NCBI GenBank assembly: GCA_030789695.1
Contig: CM061139.1
Location: forward strand, 106,986,837-107,050,836
DNA length: 64,000 nt
From: Scilla litardierei
Taxonomy: Eukaryota; Streptophyta; Magnoliopsida; Asparagales; Asparagaceae
Direction of reading: 5' to 3'
Each line of letters starts with the position of its first letter. The stretch's first letter is position 1. The translations under genes and the position numbers were made by a program. The notes beneath the pieces were generated by a model, which did not search any database, had not been told where the DNA came from, and saw nothing but the letters and a program-made list of their open reading frames with translations. Positions 1 through 11,417 of the stretch are shown in pieces.

Positions 1-1250
1 AAATGATCGAATATCTCTTACACAACGAGGAGCGGGTAGCTTTTCTATTACCTCAATCTTGGCCTTGTCAACTGCATACCTTCCTTGGATACAATGTCAC
101 CGAGGACTAAGCCTTCGGTGGTCATGAAATAGCATTTCTCCCAATTCAAGAGAAGGTTTTTCTTGATGCACCGATCTAACACCAAAACCAAATTAGATAA
201 ACAGTTATTAAATGAGCTACCATACACAGAAAAATCATCCATGAATACCTTCACAATCTTTTCAACCATATCATGGAAAATGCTAAGCATACAATGTTGA
301 AAGTTTGTGGGGGCATTACATAAGCCAAATGGCATCCTCCGGAATGAAAAAGTACCAAAGGGACAAGTGAAGGTAGTCTTCTCTTGTTCTTCGAGTGCTA
401 TTTCTATTTGATAATATCCGGAGTAGCCATTAAGGAAGCAATAATACTCGTGCCCGGCCACTCTCTCTAGGATTTGATCTAGAAATAGGAGAGGGAAGTG
501 GTCTTTACGTGTCTTAGAATTAAGCTTCCTATAGTCAACGCACGTGTGCCATCCCGTGGTGGCTCACATGGGAACTAACTCATTGTTCTCATTTTTAACT
601 ACATTTAGCCCCGATTTCGTATGTACAACTTGAATGGGGCTAACCCATTTACTATCGGCAATGGGGTATATAATACCAGCATCAAGAAGCTTAAGGATTT
701 CACCTTTCACCACTTCCTTTAGGTTAGGATTTAACCTATGTTGCATCTCTCTAGTGGGTTTGGTGTCATCCTCTAAGGAGATGTGATGCTTACAAATTAG
801 GGGGTCAATACCTTTATGTCAGTAATTGTCCAACCAATTGCCCCCATATGAGTTTTAAGCATTTCTAACAATTGCATTTCTTGCTCAGTAGAGAGTTTAG
901 ATGATATTACCACGGGGAAGTGCCGGATTCCCCAAGAAATGCATACTTCAAATATGGCGGCAACGGCTTCAAATCCAATGATGGGTGCTCCAGCTTTGAT
1001 GGCCTTTGGTATAGCGTGTCCAACGGTAGCGGCTCAAAAGATGGCATCCACTTGGTCACCGCACCAACTTCCTGCAAAAAAACAGTCGGTGTCAATATTT
1101 TCACAAAATGTTCAACAAAATTAAGTGCTTCAACAAACTCTGCATCAAAATGCTCTTCAACTAGAGTCTCAATCATACAAGCATCCTCGAACTCACCATC
1201 CCCCGATGGCAACTTACAAGCATTAGAAATGTTTAAGTCAAGGGTCATGT
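1..1250 (-). pseudogene. pol: Element I pol: reverse transcriptase region, broken
   Basis: Copies RNA into cDNA in intact relatives. Three open blocks lie in order on the minus strand. 907-1248 covers the protease-RT linker and contains LDLKPLPPYLKYAFLGE, a typical Athila stretch before RT. 564-746 holds the first RT motifs (LNPNLKEVVKGEILKLLDAG, WVSPI). 48-461 is the palm with the FMDD catalytic motif intact. The blocks are separated by stops and frameshifts and the rest of RT, RNase H and integrase are off-window. A related + strand fragment is at 33615-34261. Confidence 0.85.
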
Positions 1251-1289
1251 TGCCAAAAGAGATCTTAAGTTGACCATCCCTATAATTGA

Positions 1290-1640
1290 TTATAGCATTG
1301 CTTGTGGTAGGAATGGTCTACCTAAGATGATGGGGGTTGGTGTCTCGGTTTGAGGTCCAAGAATGTTCAACACGACAAAGTCCACCTGGTAGTAAAATTT
1401 GTCCACTTGGACAAGCACATCCTCTATGGTACCCTTGGGGACCTTGATGGATCTATCGGCTAATTGGAGAATAATGGGTGTAGATTTCAATTCTCCGAGT
1501 CCTAATTGCACATACAAGTTATATGGTAAAATGTTAACACTCGAACCTAAATCAAGGATGGCTTGCCCTATCTTTTTGGTTCCTATGATGCATGGGATTA
1601 TAGGTGACCCGAGATCCTTGTATTTAGTAGGAGTGTTTTG
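1290..1640 (-). pseudogene. pol: Element I retropepsin-like protease, broken
   Basis: Aspartic protease that would process the polyprotein. The longest open piece (1290-1517) ends with ILGRPFLPQA, the conserved second half of plant retropepsins. Reading on upstream in the same frame, the catalytic segment LDLGSSVNILP is visible near 1550, with D-L-G in place of D-T/S-G, as is usual in Athila and Tat elements. It is preceded by AILDLG-type context and followed by the ADRSIKVPKG strand. The reading frame is not continuous with gag, so I call it a pseudogene. Confidence 0.8.
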
Positions 1641-1818
1641 TTACACAATAGCACAAACTTGTTGCGTTAGGAAGGCCTTTTTCTTAACACTAACATTTCT
1701 CTTAACGGTGCACAAATCTTTTAAAAATTTAGCATATGCATGAATTTGATTTATTGCATCAAGAAGAGGAATATTAATTTATCATTTTGGAAATATTTCA
1801 CGAATTTCGAATTGAAAC

Positions 1819-3448
1819 TTATCTTTCCTGTGGAGGTTGAAGCCTTTGAGGGAAAGGTGCAGGAGGAATGTACGGCGCGGGCTCTTCAATGACGATTTCT
1901 TCGGAATGGTTGCCTTTGTCCGATCTTTCCTCTTGCACCTCTTCATTTGGGGTGGCTTCATTCTCTATAACTATCTCTGCCTCGACTCTCGGTGGCTCCG
2001 ACTTCTCAATTTCTCGACCACTCCTTAAAGTTGTCACACTTGACAAGACTTGACGTTGGATCCTCTGATGACGAATTCATGTTTGGGTTGGGTAGTGGTT
2101 GTGCCGGGACCTTGCCCTTCTCTAGAGTTTCCACAAGCTTCGCCATGTTCTCGTTGAGTTGTTGAAATTATTGTTGGTGTTACGCCTAGGTTTGTTGTAG
2201 TTGTTGCCATTATTGAAAATTGGCTTGATTTTGCGTCGTTTGCATTTGGATGAATTGTTGCAACGTGTCGCTCAAAGATTGCACTTGGGGTTCATTTGTT
2301 TCATCCCTCCTCCTTTGGTTGCCTTGTTGATTATTGTTGTTGTTAAAGGGTGGTGGACGATATGATGGTTGAGCTTGTTGTTGTCTTTGGGGGGGCCAAT
2401 TCAAATTCAGACTACTACTCCAACTCGGGCCTTGATTGTTGGAATTTTTGTATCCTTGTCCTTGGTTGGAATTTGCCACATAATTTACTTGTGTGGGGTC
2501 TTGAAGTACTTCCTTCGCTAGCGGTAGGTTGGGGCATTGGTTAATGCCATGGTCTGCACTACTGCAAAGGTTGCATGTCCCGTTATTACTAACCGTCACG
2601 GCCTTCACTCCATTCAACTGCAACCTCTCAAGTCTCTTGCAATGAGGGCCTCCATTCTTGCTTCTAAGACTTCATCTTGGGTCAATATAAGGAGACCTCC
2701 ACGGGCCAAAGGTTGAGGTAATTCTCTTCTCTCATATTCAGGAGTCGCCTCCCAACTTCGTGCATTTTCCGCAATGGATTCTAAATAATCGCATGCCTCC
2801 TCCGGTGTCTTATCCAAGAATTCCCTGTTGCACATCATTTCCATGAACTGTTTGATGGATGGGATGAGTCCGTCGTAAAAGAAACTGATGAGACGGTATT
2901 CATCAAATCCATGGTGTGGACGTGCTAGTAGCAGCTACTTGAACCTTTCCCAAGTGATATCAAAGCTTTCATTTGGTTTCTAAGAAAAGTTTGTCATTTG
3001 CCGCTTTAATCATTGAGTCCTGTGCAAGGGAAAAAAACATTTTCAGAAATTCAGCTCGTTTTGCCAACCAGGAGTTAATAGTATGAGGAGGTATAGCATT
3101 AAACCAATTTTTAGCTTTATCCTTTAAAGAAAAAGGAAACAGTTTAAGATTAATGGTTTCATTGCTAGCCTTCCCATCAAAACATGTGAGGCAGACATCT
3201 TCGAAATCATTTATATGTAAATAAGGGTTCTCCTTCTCTACACCATGAAAAGTGTGGAGAATTTGAAATATCCCAGGTCTTGGTCTAAAAGAATTCGCAT
3301 CGGCTAAAAGCAAAATGCATGAGTCGGTAGCATACATACTCGGTCTCAACATATATCTCAAACTTCGATCACCCTCATGTTGAGAGTGATTGTCCTCACT
3401 ATGATTAGTGTTGTCATTACAGTTGGTGTTGGTATCGTTATCGGCCAT
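1819..3448 (-). pseudogene. gag: Element I gag, broken, with one CCHC zinc knuckle
   Basis: Nucleocapsid/capsid protein. The N-terminal block (2969-3448) contains a retrotransposon Gag core (NPYLHINDFEDVC, FPFSLKDKAKNWFNAIPP). A middle block (2614-2844) has LDKTPEEACDYLESIAENA. A C-terminal block (2210-2623) has a perfect CX2CX4HX4C knuckle, CNLCSSADHGINQC, followed by a Q/N/P-rich tail. 1819-2046 continues as an acidic linker toward protease. Stops and frameshifts lie between blocks. This copy shows what the Athila-derived elements at 13593-25561 and 50663-62256 have lost: in them the knuckle position has no Cys/His set. Confidence 0.85.
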
Positions 3449-3674
3449 GTCTATGTTTCTTACTAATCTATGTGTTCGAGGAGTCCTTAACCATATAAAC
3501 TAGACAATTGAGCTCAAGCCAAAACTTTCCCAGATTAACCTACTTTTTATATTTTTGATGATTATATAAATTGAAAAACAAAATCGGATATCCACAATGA
3601 ATATAAACAATAGAATGGAAAGATCTCACCAAATTTTCACGATAAAAACTAAAGTGTGAAATGAAGATACGTCA

Positions 3675-3692
3675 TCCCCGGCAATGGCGCCA
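3675..3692 (-). other. Element I primer-binding site
   Basis: The minus strand reads TGGCGCCATTGCCGGGGA a few bases inside the LTR. It differs at one base from TGGCGCCGTTGCCGGGGA, the tRNA-Asp-type site typical of Athila and used by elements II and IV here. Confidence 0.85.
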
Positions 3693-4128
3693 ATTTGCTT
3701 GACTGGACCAGAAAGGTGATACTCGCAAATGTACGAGGTTGGTAAATAATATACCCGGTGAGTACGGGATCGTATCCATATAAACGGAACTAATCTGCAA
3801 ATTCACACAAATAGTCCGAGCATGTAAAGAATGGTTGAGGGTTCTAACCACCCTTTGAGGGTGAATGATTGTTTGAATAGATGATTATCTAAATACCCTA
3901 GAGTTAGGGTAATGTCTTGAGATTTGGATGCAAGGGGGGAGAGAGAGTGCGGGTGTTGAAGATATCGGTAGGATTACTCAATTGCTCTGCTAAATGTTAA
4001 TTCCATGATAACTCGATCACTCATCCATGTCAATGTATAAGGATCGGGAAATAATCAATTAAGCACATATGGGGTGCACCAAAGGTAATTACTAATTGGG
4101 TTCTTCTTCTAATTAAAGCTCATGAATC

Positions 4129-4160
4129 ACTCTCACACCCATTTCAAGGTATGTGAGAGT
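4129..4160 (-). other. Element I leader stem-loop
   Basis: ACTCTCACA and TGTGAGAGT form a perfect 9-bp stem around a 14-nt loop containing CATTTCAAG. A second stem-loop at 4313-4336 (TTGCAT/ATGCAA) has the same CATTTCAAG in its loop. Both are downstream of the TATA box and so should be in the RNA leader. Confidence 0.5.
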
Positions 4161-4794
4161 AGTGCATGTAGGTTGTGTTACGCACTACAAACCATCGTTC
4201 TGCAGCCCCTTTCGGGTAATGCACGATTCGATAAACGGGTTACAACCCAATTAACAATTTGGATTATTGGGTGAATTAAACTTCTAAACTATGAAATATG
4301 GATTGAAGGGGCTTGCATTCATTTCAAGATATGCAATACCCATCGGATACATAGGTGAAACAATTACAAAGCACCACCATTTTACAGCTCCTCCATGGAT
4401 AGTATCAAATCCTACTAATCATAAGCTTATTTCACCCAACAACATGGATTAACAAAGGGTGCTGGAAACTAACATTAGCAAGGCAATCAAAACATCCTAC
4501 ATCAATCCATAACACCCATACAATGAATTTAGCCTAACATAACAAGAATAGAATAGGCATTCAAATAAATAGACATAGTTCAATACAAGAAATGAAAGCA
4601 AATGTATAGTAGTAAGAGTGTTAGAGATTTGTCACCAAATACTAGCTTCCTCAATCATCAATCAATCTCAGCAATAGCTAAAACGAGATCAAGAAACTCA
4701 AAACTCTCCAAAACCCTAATCGCCTTCTTAAGGAAGAAGATGACCTAAAAACAGTAAAAGATTAAGCTCTCACTTATTACATCTGAATAGTAGT

Positions 4795-4803
4795 GTTTTA
4801 TAC
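4795..4803 (-). promoter_or_regulatory. Element I LTR TATA-like box
   Basis: The minus strand reads GTATAAAAC about 120 nt downstream of the palindrome array and about 1.1 kb upstream of the primer-binding site, where an LTR core promoter is expected. Confidence 0.55.
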
Positions 4804-4924
4804 CCCCTAGGGGTTGCATTTCATCCCTCCAAAATATCATCCAACGGCCCACAACAACTGGAGAGAAATCGGGTTAAGAAAAACCTGTTTCTCGCACCCC
4901 AGAATTTCGGCGAAAACCCCCGAT

Positions 4925-5325
4925 CAGTCGACTGCTGAATAAACGCCAGTCGACTGATGACAGGCGACTGTCGTTGGTCAGACAGTCGTATGGCTGGTGG
5001 GCAGCGTAGCTTCCAAATGAAGACAGGCGACTATCTTGAATATTACAGTTGCATGTGTGATCCACATGCGACTGTCTTTTGTGATTCAGGTGCCTGCTGT
5101 AGAAGTGCTAAAATAAACAGTAAGTCGGCTCTTTTGGATCCCTCGGGCATCCGAGAAATTAGGCGACTATACAATACTACAGTCGACTGTAAATTCTCTT
5201 GCAGGCGACTGTCGTTGTGCTTCAGTTTCTCCAGCTCTAGCACGTTAAAGGCAGGCGACTGCTGTTGTTCGGGCATTCGTCTGTTTGGTTGCCCAGGCGC
5301 CTGTCATTCCTTCGACAGGCGCCTG
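4925..5325. repeat. Element I array of CAGTCGACTG / CAGGCGCCTG palindromes
   Basis: About a dozen copies of a GGCGACTGTC-like motif occur in 400 bp. Several are perfect 10-bp palindromes (CAGTCGACTG at 4925-4934, CAGGCGCCTG at 5316-5325) and others pair at short range. The array is directly upstream of the LTR TATA box, the same position as unrelated arrays in elements II, IV, D and E. Confidence 0.75.
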
Positions 5326-5559
5326 CTATGCACTTCTCTTCTTGAGTTGATTTAGTCCCTTCGAAACACCTAAAAATCCAGAAAAATCCCTAAAAATATA
5401 GTAGACATTTATAATGCTTTGGGAAGTGAAATTTGCCAAAATAAAATCATATGCTCACAAATGATGAATTAACATAAATGTGGTTACGAGAGAATGATTC
5501 CATGTATTATATGCACAAGAGGAGATGATTATGAAGATATGATATGCAATATTCAGTCA

Positions 5560-5741
5560 TAATCAATTCTTATAGAGGCTGGGGCTCGGGTTCTCTTTGG
5601 GTTTTAGAAATATGGGTTTTGTTTTGGGTTTTTAGAGAGGGCTTAGGTTCTGTTTATGGTTTTGTAGGAGAGAGATGGGTTGCGTGAGAGAGTTTGGCCT
5701 GGGTTTGATTCTTAGGGTTTTCTTTTAGGAGAAAAATAGGG

Positions 5742-5788
<47 letters not shown>

Positions 5789-6251
5789 ATATGTATATAT
5801 ATGTATATATGTATATATATATATATATATGTATATATACGGCTGTGTGCGTGAGTTGTTAGGTTAGGGTTTAAATAAAATAGGAAAGGTTTAAAATATG
5901 GAAGATTTTAATACAAATTGATTTTGTTTTTAATAGTTTTGATTATGGGAATTAAAACTAATGTAATTAGGAAAGTTTGAATAATAATAATAATTGGGAG
6001 AGAATAATGGGTTTTAATGAGAGATTATTACTAAAATAGTTATAGTTTTAATTAGGATTTAAGTAGGAAAGTGTTTAAAATGATTCGAGTTTAAAACGTT
6101 TGAATTTGAAAATTTAAATATAATAATAACAGATTTAATAAGCTAATTAATGTAAGTATAATAATTAGCTCAACACATCAAAAGTATAATAATGAAAGAC
6201 ATGCCTAAATAGAACTCAGCTCCAGTGTATCAGAAAATACAGGTCGTTACA
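5560..6251 (-). repeat. Chromovirus C 3' LTR, truncated
   Basis: The LTR begins on the minus strand with TGTAACGACCTG at 6251 and matches the other LTR at about 33012-33614. It stops at 5560 where element I begins. It contains a long GT/AT microsatellite that the other LTR lacks. Confidence 0.85.
5743..5838. repeat. (GT)n then (AT)n-rich microsatellite
   Basis: An uninterrupted GT run of about 40 bp is followed by ATGTATAT-type repeats. The matching place in the partner LTR (about 33180) has a short GA run instead, so this expanded after insertion. Confidence 0.9.
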
Positions 6252-6296
6252 TTCTATCCACCTTAAGAAAAAAATTGTCCTCAGAATTTCTATCAA

Positions 6297-7845
6297 CTAA
6301 GAGGCAGGGAACAAATAAGGGTAACGCTCTCGCATTTCATCTTCCTGTTCCCATGTGGATTCTCCAGGCGAATCATGATGCCACATCACTCTCACGAGCT
6401 CGACGACCTTGTTTCTGAGCGTCTTTTGACGTCGGTCTAAGATCTGCACCGGCTGTTGCTTATAAGTCAGGTCTGATCGAACTGTAATCTCCGAGTAATC
6501 GACAGCATGAGAAGGGTCACTGATGTAACGACGTAGCTGAGATACATGAAAAACATCATGTACTCCTTACAATGAAGGCGACAGTGCTAGACGATAAGCT
6601 ACCTCTCCAACTCGCTCTAGCACATCAAATGGTCCAATGAATCTCGGACTGAGCTTGCCGCGCTTCCCAAAATGAATCACTCCTCCGTTCAGGGATATAT
6701 TTAAGAATACATGATCTCCAGCCTTGAATTCCAAAGGATGGTGTTCATCAACCCAATGCTTATACCGATCCTGTGCTATCCAAAGCTTATCCTAGATGGT
6801 ATGCACTACATCCACAGGCTCAACTATCATCTCTGGTTCCAACAATTCTATATCACCAATGTCATCCCAACTCAGTGGAGATCAACATTTCCTTCCATAA
6901 AGTGCAGTAAATAGTGCCATGCCAATGATGGCTTGATAGCTGTTGGTGTAGGCGAACTCCACTAGGTGTAGGTGATCCTCCTATGAACCCTTAAGATCCA
7001 ACATGCAAGCTCGTAACATGTCCTCCAATATCTGGATAGTGCGCTCTGACTGTCCATCAGTCTACAGGTGATACGCAGTACAGAAACTCAGACTGGTACC
7101 TAGATTCGTCTGTAGACTCTTCCAGAAATGGGATGTGAATCTCATGTCTCGATCGGAGATGATACTCACAGGGACTCCATACAATCGCACAATCTCCTTC
7201 ACCATTATCATTCACATCACGACATGCACTAGAAGGAAGTTATAAAGGTATGAGAAAGATATTTACCTCCATATACTTCTTTGCCAGTATCTCCGTAGAT
7301 TGTCCTACTCGAAAAGGAATGAAGTGCACAGACTTGGTTAATCGGTCCATGATAACCCAATTCGCGTCATTTTTCTTGGTGCTCCGAGGTAGTCCAGTCA
7401 GGAAGTCCATGGTGATGCGCTGCCACTTCCACTCTGGAATCGGTAGGGGTTGAAGCAATACAACAATACGATGGTGTTTGGCCTTCATTTGCTGACACAC
7501 TATGCACTTGGCGACGCTTCGAGCTACGCTCCTCTTCATACCATGCCACCAAAAATTCAGACGAAGATCCTTGTACATCTTGGTACTGCCAGGATGAATG
7601 AAATAGGGAGAGCTATGAGCTTCATTCATCAGCTCGTCTCCGATATCACCTGATGGTATGCAGATCCTACTGTAGTATCTCAAGGAACCATCCTCATGAA
7701 TGATAAAATCTGTCCGAAGTCCAGCTTCAACTTGCTCTTGGATCTTCTGCAGTTTTGTATCTCCAGACTGTGCAGCTTTGATCTGATCCATTATCGTCGA
7801 CTGAATCCGCATATTCATCAACAATGATGTGACTCCAGGTAACAC
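6297..7845 (-). pseudogene. pol: Chromovirus C integrase with chromodomain-like tail, broken
   Basis: Inserts cDNA into the chromosome. The open block 7240-7845 has the HHCC zinc region (histidines in AHSSPYFIHPG, cysteines in CIVCQQ) and the first catalytic aspartate in ITMDFLTGLP. A GT-AG intron (7197-7266) follows. The rest carries stops, among them TAG for CAG at 7062-7064. The C-terminus reads VQILDRRQKTLRNKVVELVR and then STWEQEDEMRERYPYLF before a stop at 6297-6299. That tail is the chromodomain-like module of plant chromoviruses. Confidence 0.85.
7197..7266 (-). other. Chromovirus C integrase intron (70 bp)
   Basis: On the minus strand the exon ends ATGGAG, the intron starts GTAAAT and ends GTGAAG, and the next exon starts GAGATTGTGCG. 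Removal joins YME to EIVRLYG in frame. The same position is interrupted in D (38013-38089) and E (47026-47097), with the same GTAAA donor. Confidence 0.75.
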
Positions 7846-8028
7846 AACTTATATACTCATCTCATGCAGATCCTACTGTAACCTCCACTAAACTATATGA
7901 GTCATAACGGCTGAGAGTCTACTCAATGCATCGGGTACGACATTAACCTTCCCTGGGTGATATTGGAGGTCGATGTCGTAATCAGCCATTAGCTCTAACC
8001 GTCTGTGATGTCTCATATTTAACTCCTT

Positions 8029-9682
8029 CTAAGTAAAAATGTATTTCAAACTTTTGTGATCAGTGAAGATCTTCACTTTCTCACTCAGTACGAAATGTCT
8101 CCAAATCTTCAGTGCAAAGATGACAGCGGCTAACTCCAAGTCGTGAGTCGGATAATTCTTCTCGTGAATCTTCAACTGTCGAGAAGCATAAGCGGCTACA
8201 TGACCATACTGATGCATGACACATCCAAGGCCTTTGCCCGACGCATCACAAAAGATCTCAAATCCTCTAGTCCTATCTGGTATAGCCCGGACTGGTGCAA
8301 ACGTCAACCTTGCTTTCAATGTCCCAAATGCCTACTCACAAGAGTCTGACTAAATAAACTTGACGTCCTTCTTTGTCAATCGAGTCATAGGCTCAGCTAT
8401 CTTCGAGAAATCCTGAATGAATCGACGGTAGTAACCCGCCAATCCTAAGAAACTCATGATGTCTGATGCCGACCGAGGGGTAGGCCAATCTCTGACTGAA
8501 GCAACTTTCTCTGGGTCGACAGAGATACCATCGCCCGATACCACATGTTTAAGGAATGTGATACGGTCCAGCCAAAATTCGCACTTACTGTACTTGGCAT
8601 ATAACTAATGACGACGAATCGTCTCCAAAACCATTTGCAGGTGCTCGACGTGCTCCTCCTCACTCTTCGAGTAGACCCGTATGTCATCAATGAATATCAC
8701 TACGAATTTATCCAGAAACTCATAGAATATGAGATTCATGAATACTGTAGGAGTGTTGGTCACACCAAATGGTATGACAACGAACTCGTAGTGTCCATAC
8801 TTGGTCCGAAAGGCCATCTTGTAGATATCTTCGTTCTTGACCTTCACTTGATGGTATCCACTCCTGAGATCCAACTTCAAGAAAACTCCCGATCCACCGA
8901 GTTGATCAAACATGTCATCGATGCAAGGTAACGGGTACTTATTCTTCACAGTGACATTGTTTAGCTCCTGATAATCCACGCACATTCTTCTCGACCCATC
9001 CTTCTTCTTGACCTACAGAACAGAGGCACCCCAGGGAGACACGCTGGGATGAATGAATCCTTTCTGTAACAGGTCATCCAACTACTTCCATAGCTCTTCA
9101 AGTTCTGATAGAGCCATACGGTAAGGCACCTTTGAGATCGGTTGAGTATTCGGCATAAGGTCAATACTGAACTCCAAAGCTCGGTCAGGCGGCAATCAAG
9201 AAATTTCTTCCAGAAATACATCTTCAAAGTCTTGAACCACTACATGCTTCTCCGGTTCGACTTGCATAGATGCGATGATCATTTCGTTCGGCTGGGCCCG
9301 AAATCTGATATGTCCGAGCGAACGACTACCACTGATGAATTTGAACACTGGATGGTCTAGAATCACAAATACCACGTTCTTCTAGTGACAGTCGATAGTA
9401 TCATAGAAGGTCCCTAACCAGTCCATGCTGAGAATAGCATCAAATTTAGGCGTGTCCAGGACCATAAAGTCTGCATAGAGTTCATGTCTGCAAATCACTA
9501 AAGGACATGATTTGCATCCCAAGGTAACACTCACCACACCACTTCCAGTTGTGATATTTCATCTCTTAGGAAGTGGGTAGGTAGGAATCAAGTGCTTAAC
9601 CATGAACTTCCGGGATATAATACGGAGAGAAGCTCTGGAATCAAATAAAGTCAGAGCCGGGTGGAGCCCACTAAGATAACAC
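8029..9682 (-). pseudogene. pol: Chromovirus C protease, reverse transcriptase and RNase H, broken
   Basis: Protease lies near 9640 with DSR where DSG is expected, so the flap glycine is lost. RT (8605-8985) keeps VIFIDDI, with both catalytic aspartates. RNase H (8029-8319) keeps [10 protein letters not shown], the DLELAAV glutamate and [10 protein letters not shown]. In-frame TAG stops replace CAG at 9082-9084, 9013-9015 and 8029-8031. The last is at the same codon (after YIFT) as a stop in element E. Confidence 0.88.
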
Positions 9683-9772
9683 CTAAGATGACATAATAAT
9701 AAACTTAGCAGGGGAATCTAACTAATAAGCATGATTATAAGAGAAATAAGAAATACTAGATATAAATGTTAC
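9683..9772 (-). other. Chromovirus C gag-pol junction intron (90 bp)
   Basis: On the minus strand the exon ends ATCACAG, the donor is GTAACA, the acceptor is ATCTTAG and the next exon starts GTGTTATC. The position matches the 113-bp intron in D and the 115-bp interval in E. In this copy a later one-base shift breaks the downstream frame. Confidence 0.7.
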
Positions 9773-9896
9773 CTGTGATCACTTCACCATCAGCCTCAGC
9801 TTCTGCAGCTGTCATAGTGAAAGCATGGCGCTTCGGCTGATTGGCCTGCTTATAACCCCAGTTCTACGGAATCAGAGGCAGTCCTCGCTGAGCAAG
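9773..9896 (-). pseudogene. gag: Chromovirus C gag C-terminus
   Basis: The C-terminal 40 codons of Gag continue here from 29571. AFTMTAAEAEADGEVITG matches AFLMTAAESEAVDEVIAG at the end of D Gag. A TAG at 9864-9866 replaces a probable CAG. The copia target-site duplication GCAAG is at 9892-9896. Confidence 0.85.
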
Positions 9897-10415
9897 TGTA
9901 GGATCCCATCGCGTGATGATGGAGGATCGAAAGAGAACTTACGTTGGTGTATGCTGCGCTGTAGTCTCTGAACTTTACCCTCGGATTCGCCACAACGGTC
10001 AGTACTTCGTCACAGAGGATCGAAGCAGCGTTCCATCGTCTAAATCTAACTTTAGGAGAAGAACTTGATGGAAGGAAGAAGAGGAAAAAGATTTCCTTAT
10101 GCAAACTTATGGCATGAATGATTAGCCTAAAATGCCTAACCCTTGGGTCCTATTTATAGGCTTTAGGGGTAGTTATTGTAGGAAATAACCATATATAAGC
10201 TTATTAGCTTATATTAACACCCTTGCTTATCCTCTTCTTCATGCACTTATCAAGTGCCTTTATGCACTTATAATGTGACATTTTCCACTTATCGAGTGGT
10301 CCTTTTCACACATGAAAAGGTTCCCTTCGTACATGCTTTCATGTACGCGACATCCGAGGTCCATAGACTCTCATACATCCCCTCATGGGTGTATACATGT
10401 CGTCCATATCCAACA
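9897..10415 (-). repeat. Copia B 3' LTR
   Basis: 519 bp, + strand start TGTAGGATCC and end CCAACA. About 97% identical by eye to 29046-29565. Confidence 0.95.
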
Positions 10416-10427
10416 TCTCCCACTCAC
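10416..10427 (-). other. Copia B polypurine tract
   Basis: The minus strand reads GTGAGTGGGAGA immediately before the 3' LTR, where plus-strand DNA synthesis is primed. Confidence 0.8.
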
Positions 10428-11417
10428 ACTTGAGGGGATTGTAAGGAAATAGTTCTTCTGTTTATCATACTTAGAAATAGACCGTGTGACCGTCATGTGC
10501 ATAGAGTCTGCTGTTGTGCACTTGTTAGAGATACACAACACTCCTTGAGGTGCAAAGTTGAGTAGATCAATGCATGCTTTACCCTAGATTATTTCTTCAC
10601 ATTTCTTATACTTTATATTCAACAATTGAATCCCATCTGGATTACAATAGGCTGGCCAGCTTTGAATCTCTAAAGTTCGAATGTGAATATGAAATTAATC
10701 TTCCTCTTCTTGCGATCCTTTCGATCTTGACTTGACTCGCTTTTCTAACATGCCCCGCCGAACTGAATTTACTATAGTCCATAAGCAGTATGCTAAGACA
10801 GCGATCACCTAGTCAAATCTAAAGGAACCAATTAGAGTCCATAAGGGTAAGTAGTTAAGACCCATGTGGTCTTTTGGTCTCACATAATAGTAAACACAAT
10901 TACTATTCTAACCCAATGGTCAAATGCATACGCAGTATGAATACGTATTACAACATCACTCCTTTCCCAGGGAGTGTATGTCTAAATGATGTTGTAAGGA
11001 TGTTGATCAAACACCACAATGTCTGACATTGAGTCCCTTTTACTACTCAGTAATTTCATGGACCCACATCCCGCATAAGACAGATAAGATTAAAAAATCT
11101 TTTTAGATCTTTTGTAAGCATCCATATGATGCCGATCTTTCATACGACCATTTCGTTTAAGTCATGACTTTAAATCATCCGTCTGATGATTTTGACTTTA
11201 AACAAGTCTCATCTTTATCTTATCCGTCTGATAGAATAAAGGCGGTTGCTCATGTGAGAGAGCCAACCTCAATCTGTCCGACATACTAGAAACCGTAGCT
11301 GAGATTAAAAGAAATGTACACAAACATTTTCAAGAAACTCATATGAAATGTCGAAAAAAGAACTTATTCTTTTATTAAATTTGATCTTTCATAGACCTGG
11401 GAATACATTGATACAAC
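10428..11417 (-). other. Copia B 3' noncoding region
   Basis: About 1 kb between the end of RNase H and the polypurine tract. I see no ORF or array, only unique AT-rich sequence with many stops. Confidence 0.7.

Larger units (their letters stand above)
1..5559 (-). mobile_element. Element I: decayed Athila-type Ty3/gypsy retrotransposon, 5' part
   Basis: Read on the minus strand the order is 5' LTR (3700-5559), primer-binding site, gag, protease, reverse transcriptase, running off the left edge. The RT has the Athila-style signature VFMDDFSVYG and the protease has DLG in place of the usual DTG/DSG. Stops and frameshifts break every gene, so it is not active. Its LTR end at 5559 abuts a chromovirus LTR that is cut at that point, so I infer that element I inserted into that LTR. 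The 3' LTR lies outside the window, so no target-site duplication can be checked. Confidence 0.9.
3700..5559 (-). repeat. Element I 5' LTR
   Basis: The LTR starts and ends with the inverted terminal bases TGACTG / CAGTCA and is about 1,860 bp. On the minus strand it has, in order, a GC-rich array of short palindromes (5325-4925), a TATA-like box (4803-4795) and a long leader with at least two stem-loops (4336-4313, 4160-4129), then the primer-binding site. The other LTR copy is off-window, so the ends rest on the TG/CA ends, the PBS and the disrupted neighbour. Confidence 0.8.
5560..9896 (-). mobile_element. Chromovirus C, 3' half (gag end, pol, partial 3' LTR)
   Basis: This minus-strand half contains the end of gag, protease, RT, RNase H, integrase with a chromodomain-like tail, and 692 bp of the 3' LTR. 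The 5' half is at 29566-33614. The two halves join in frame across the copia insertion (TSD GCAAG): the TSD sequence encodes part of Gag and the protein continues to an EAEADGEVITG segment matching the Gag end of element D. Many stops show the copy is dead. Confidence 0.9.
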
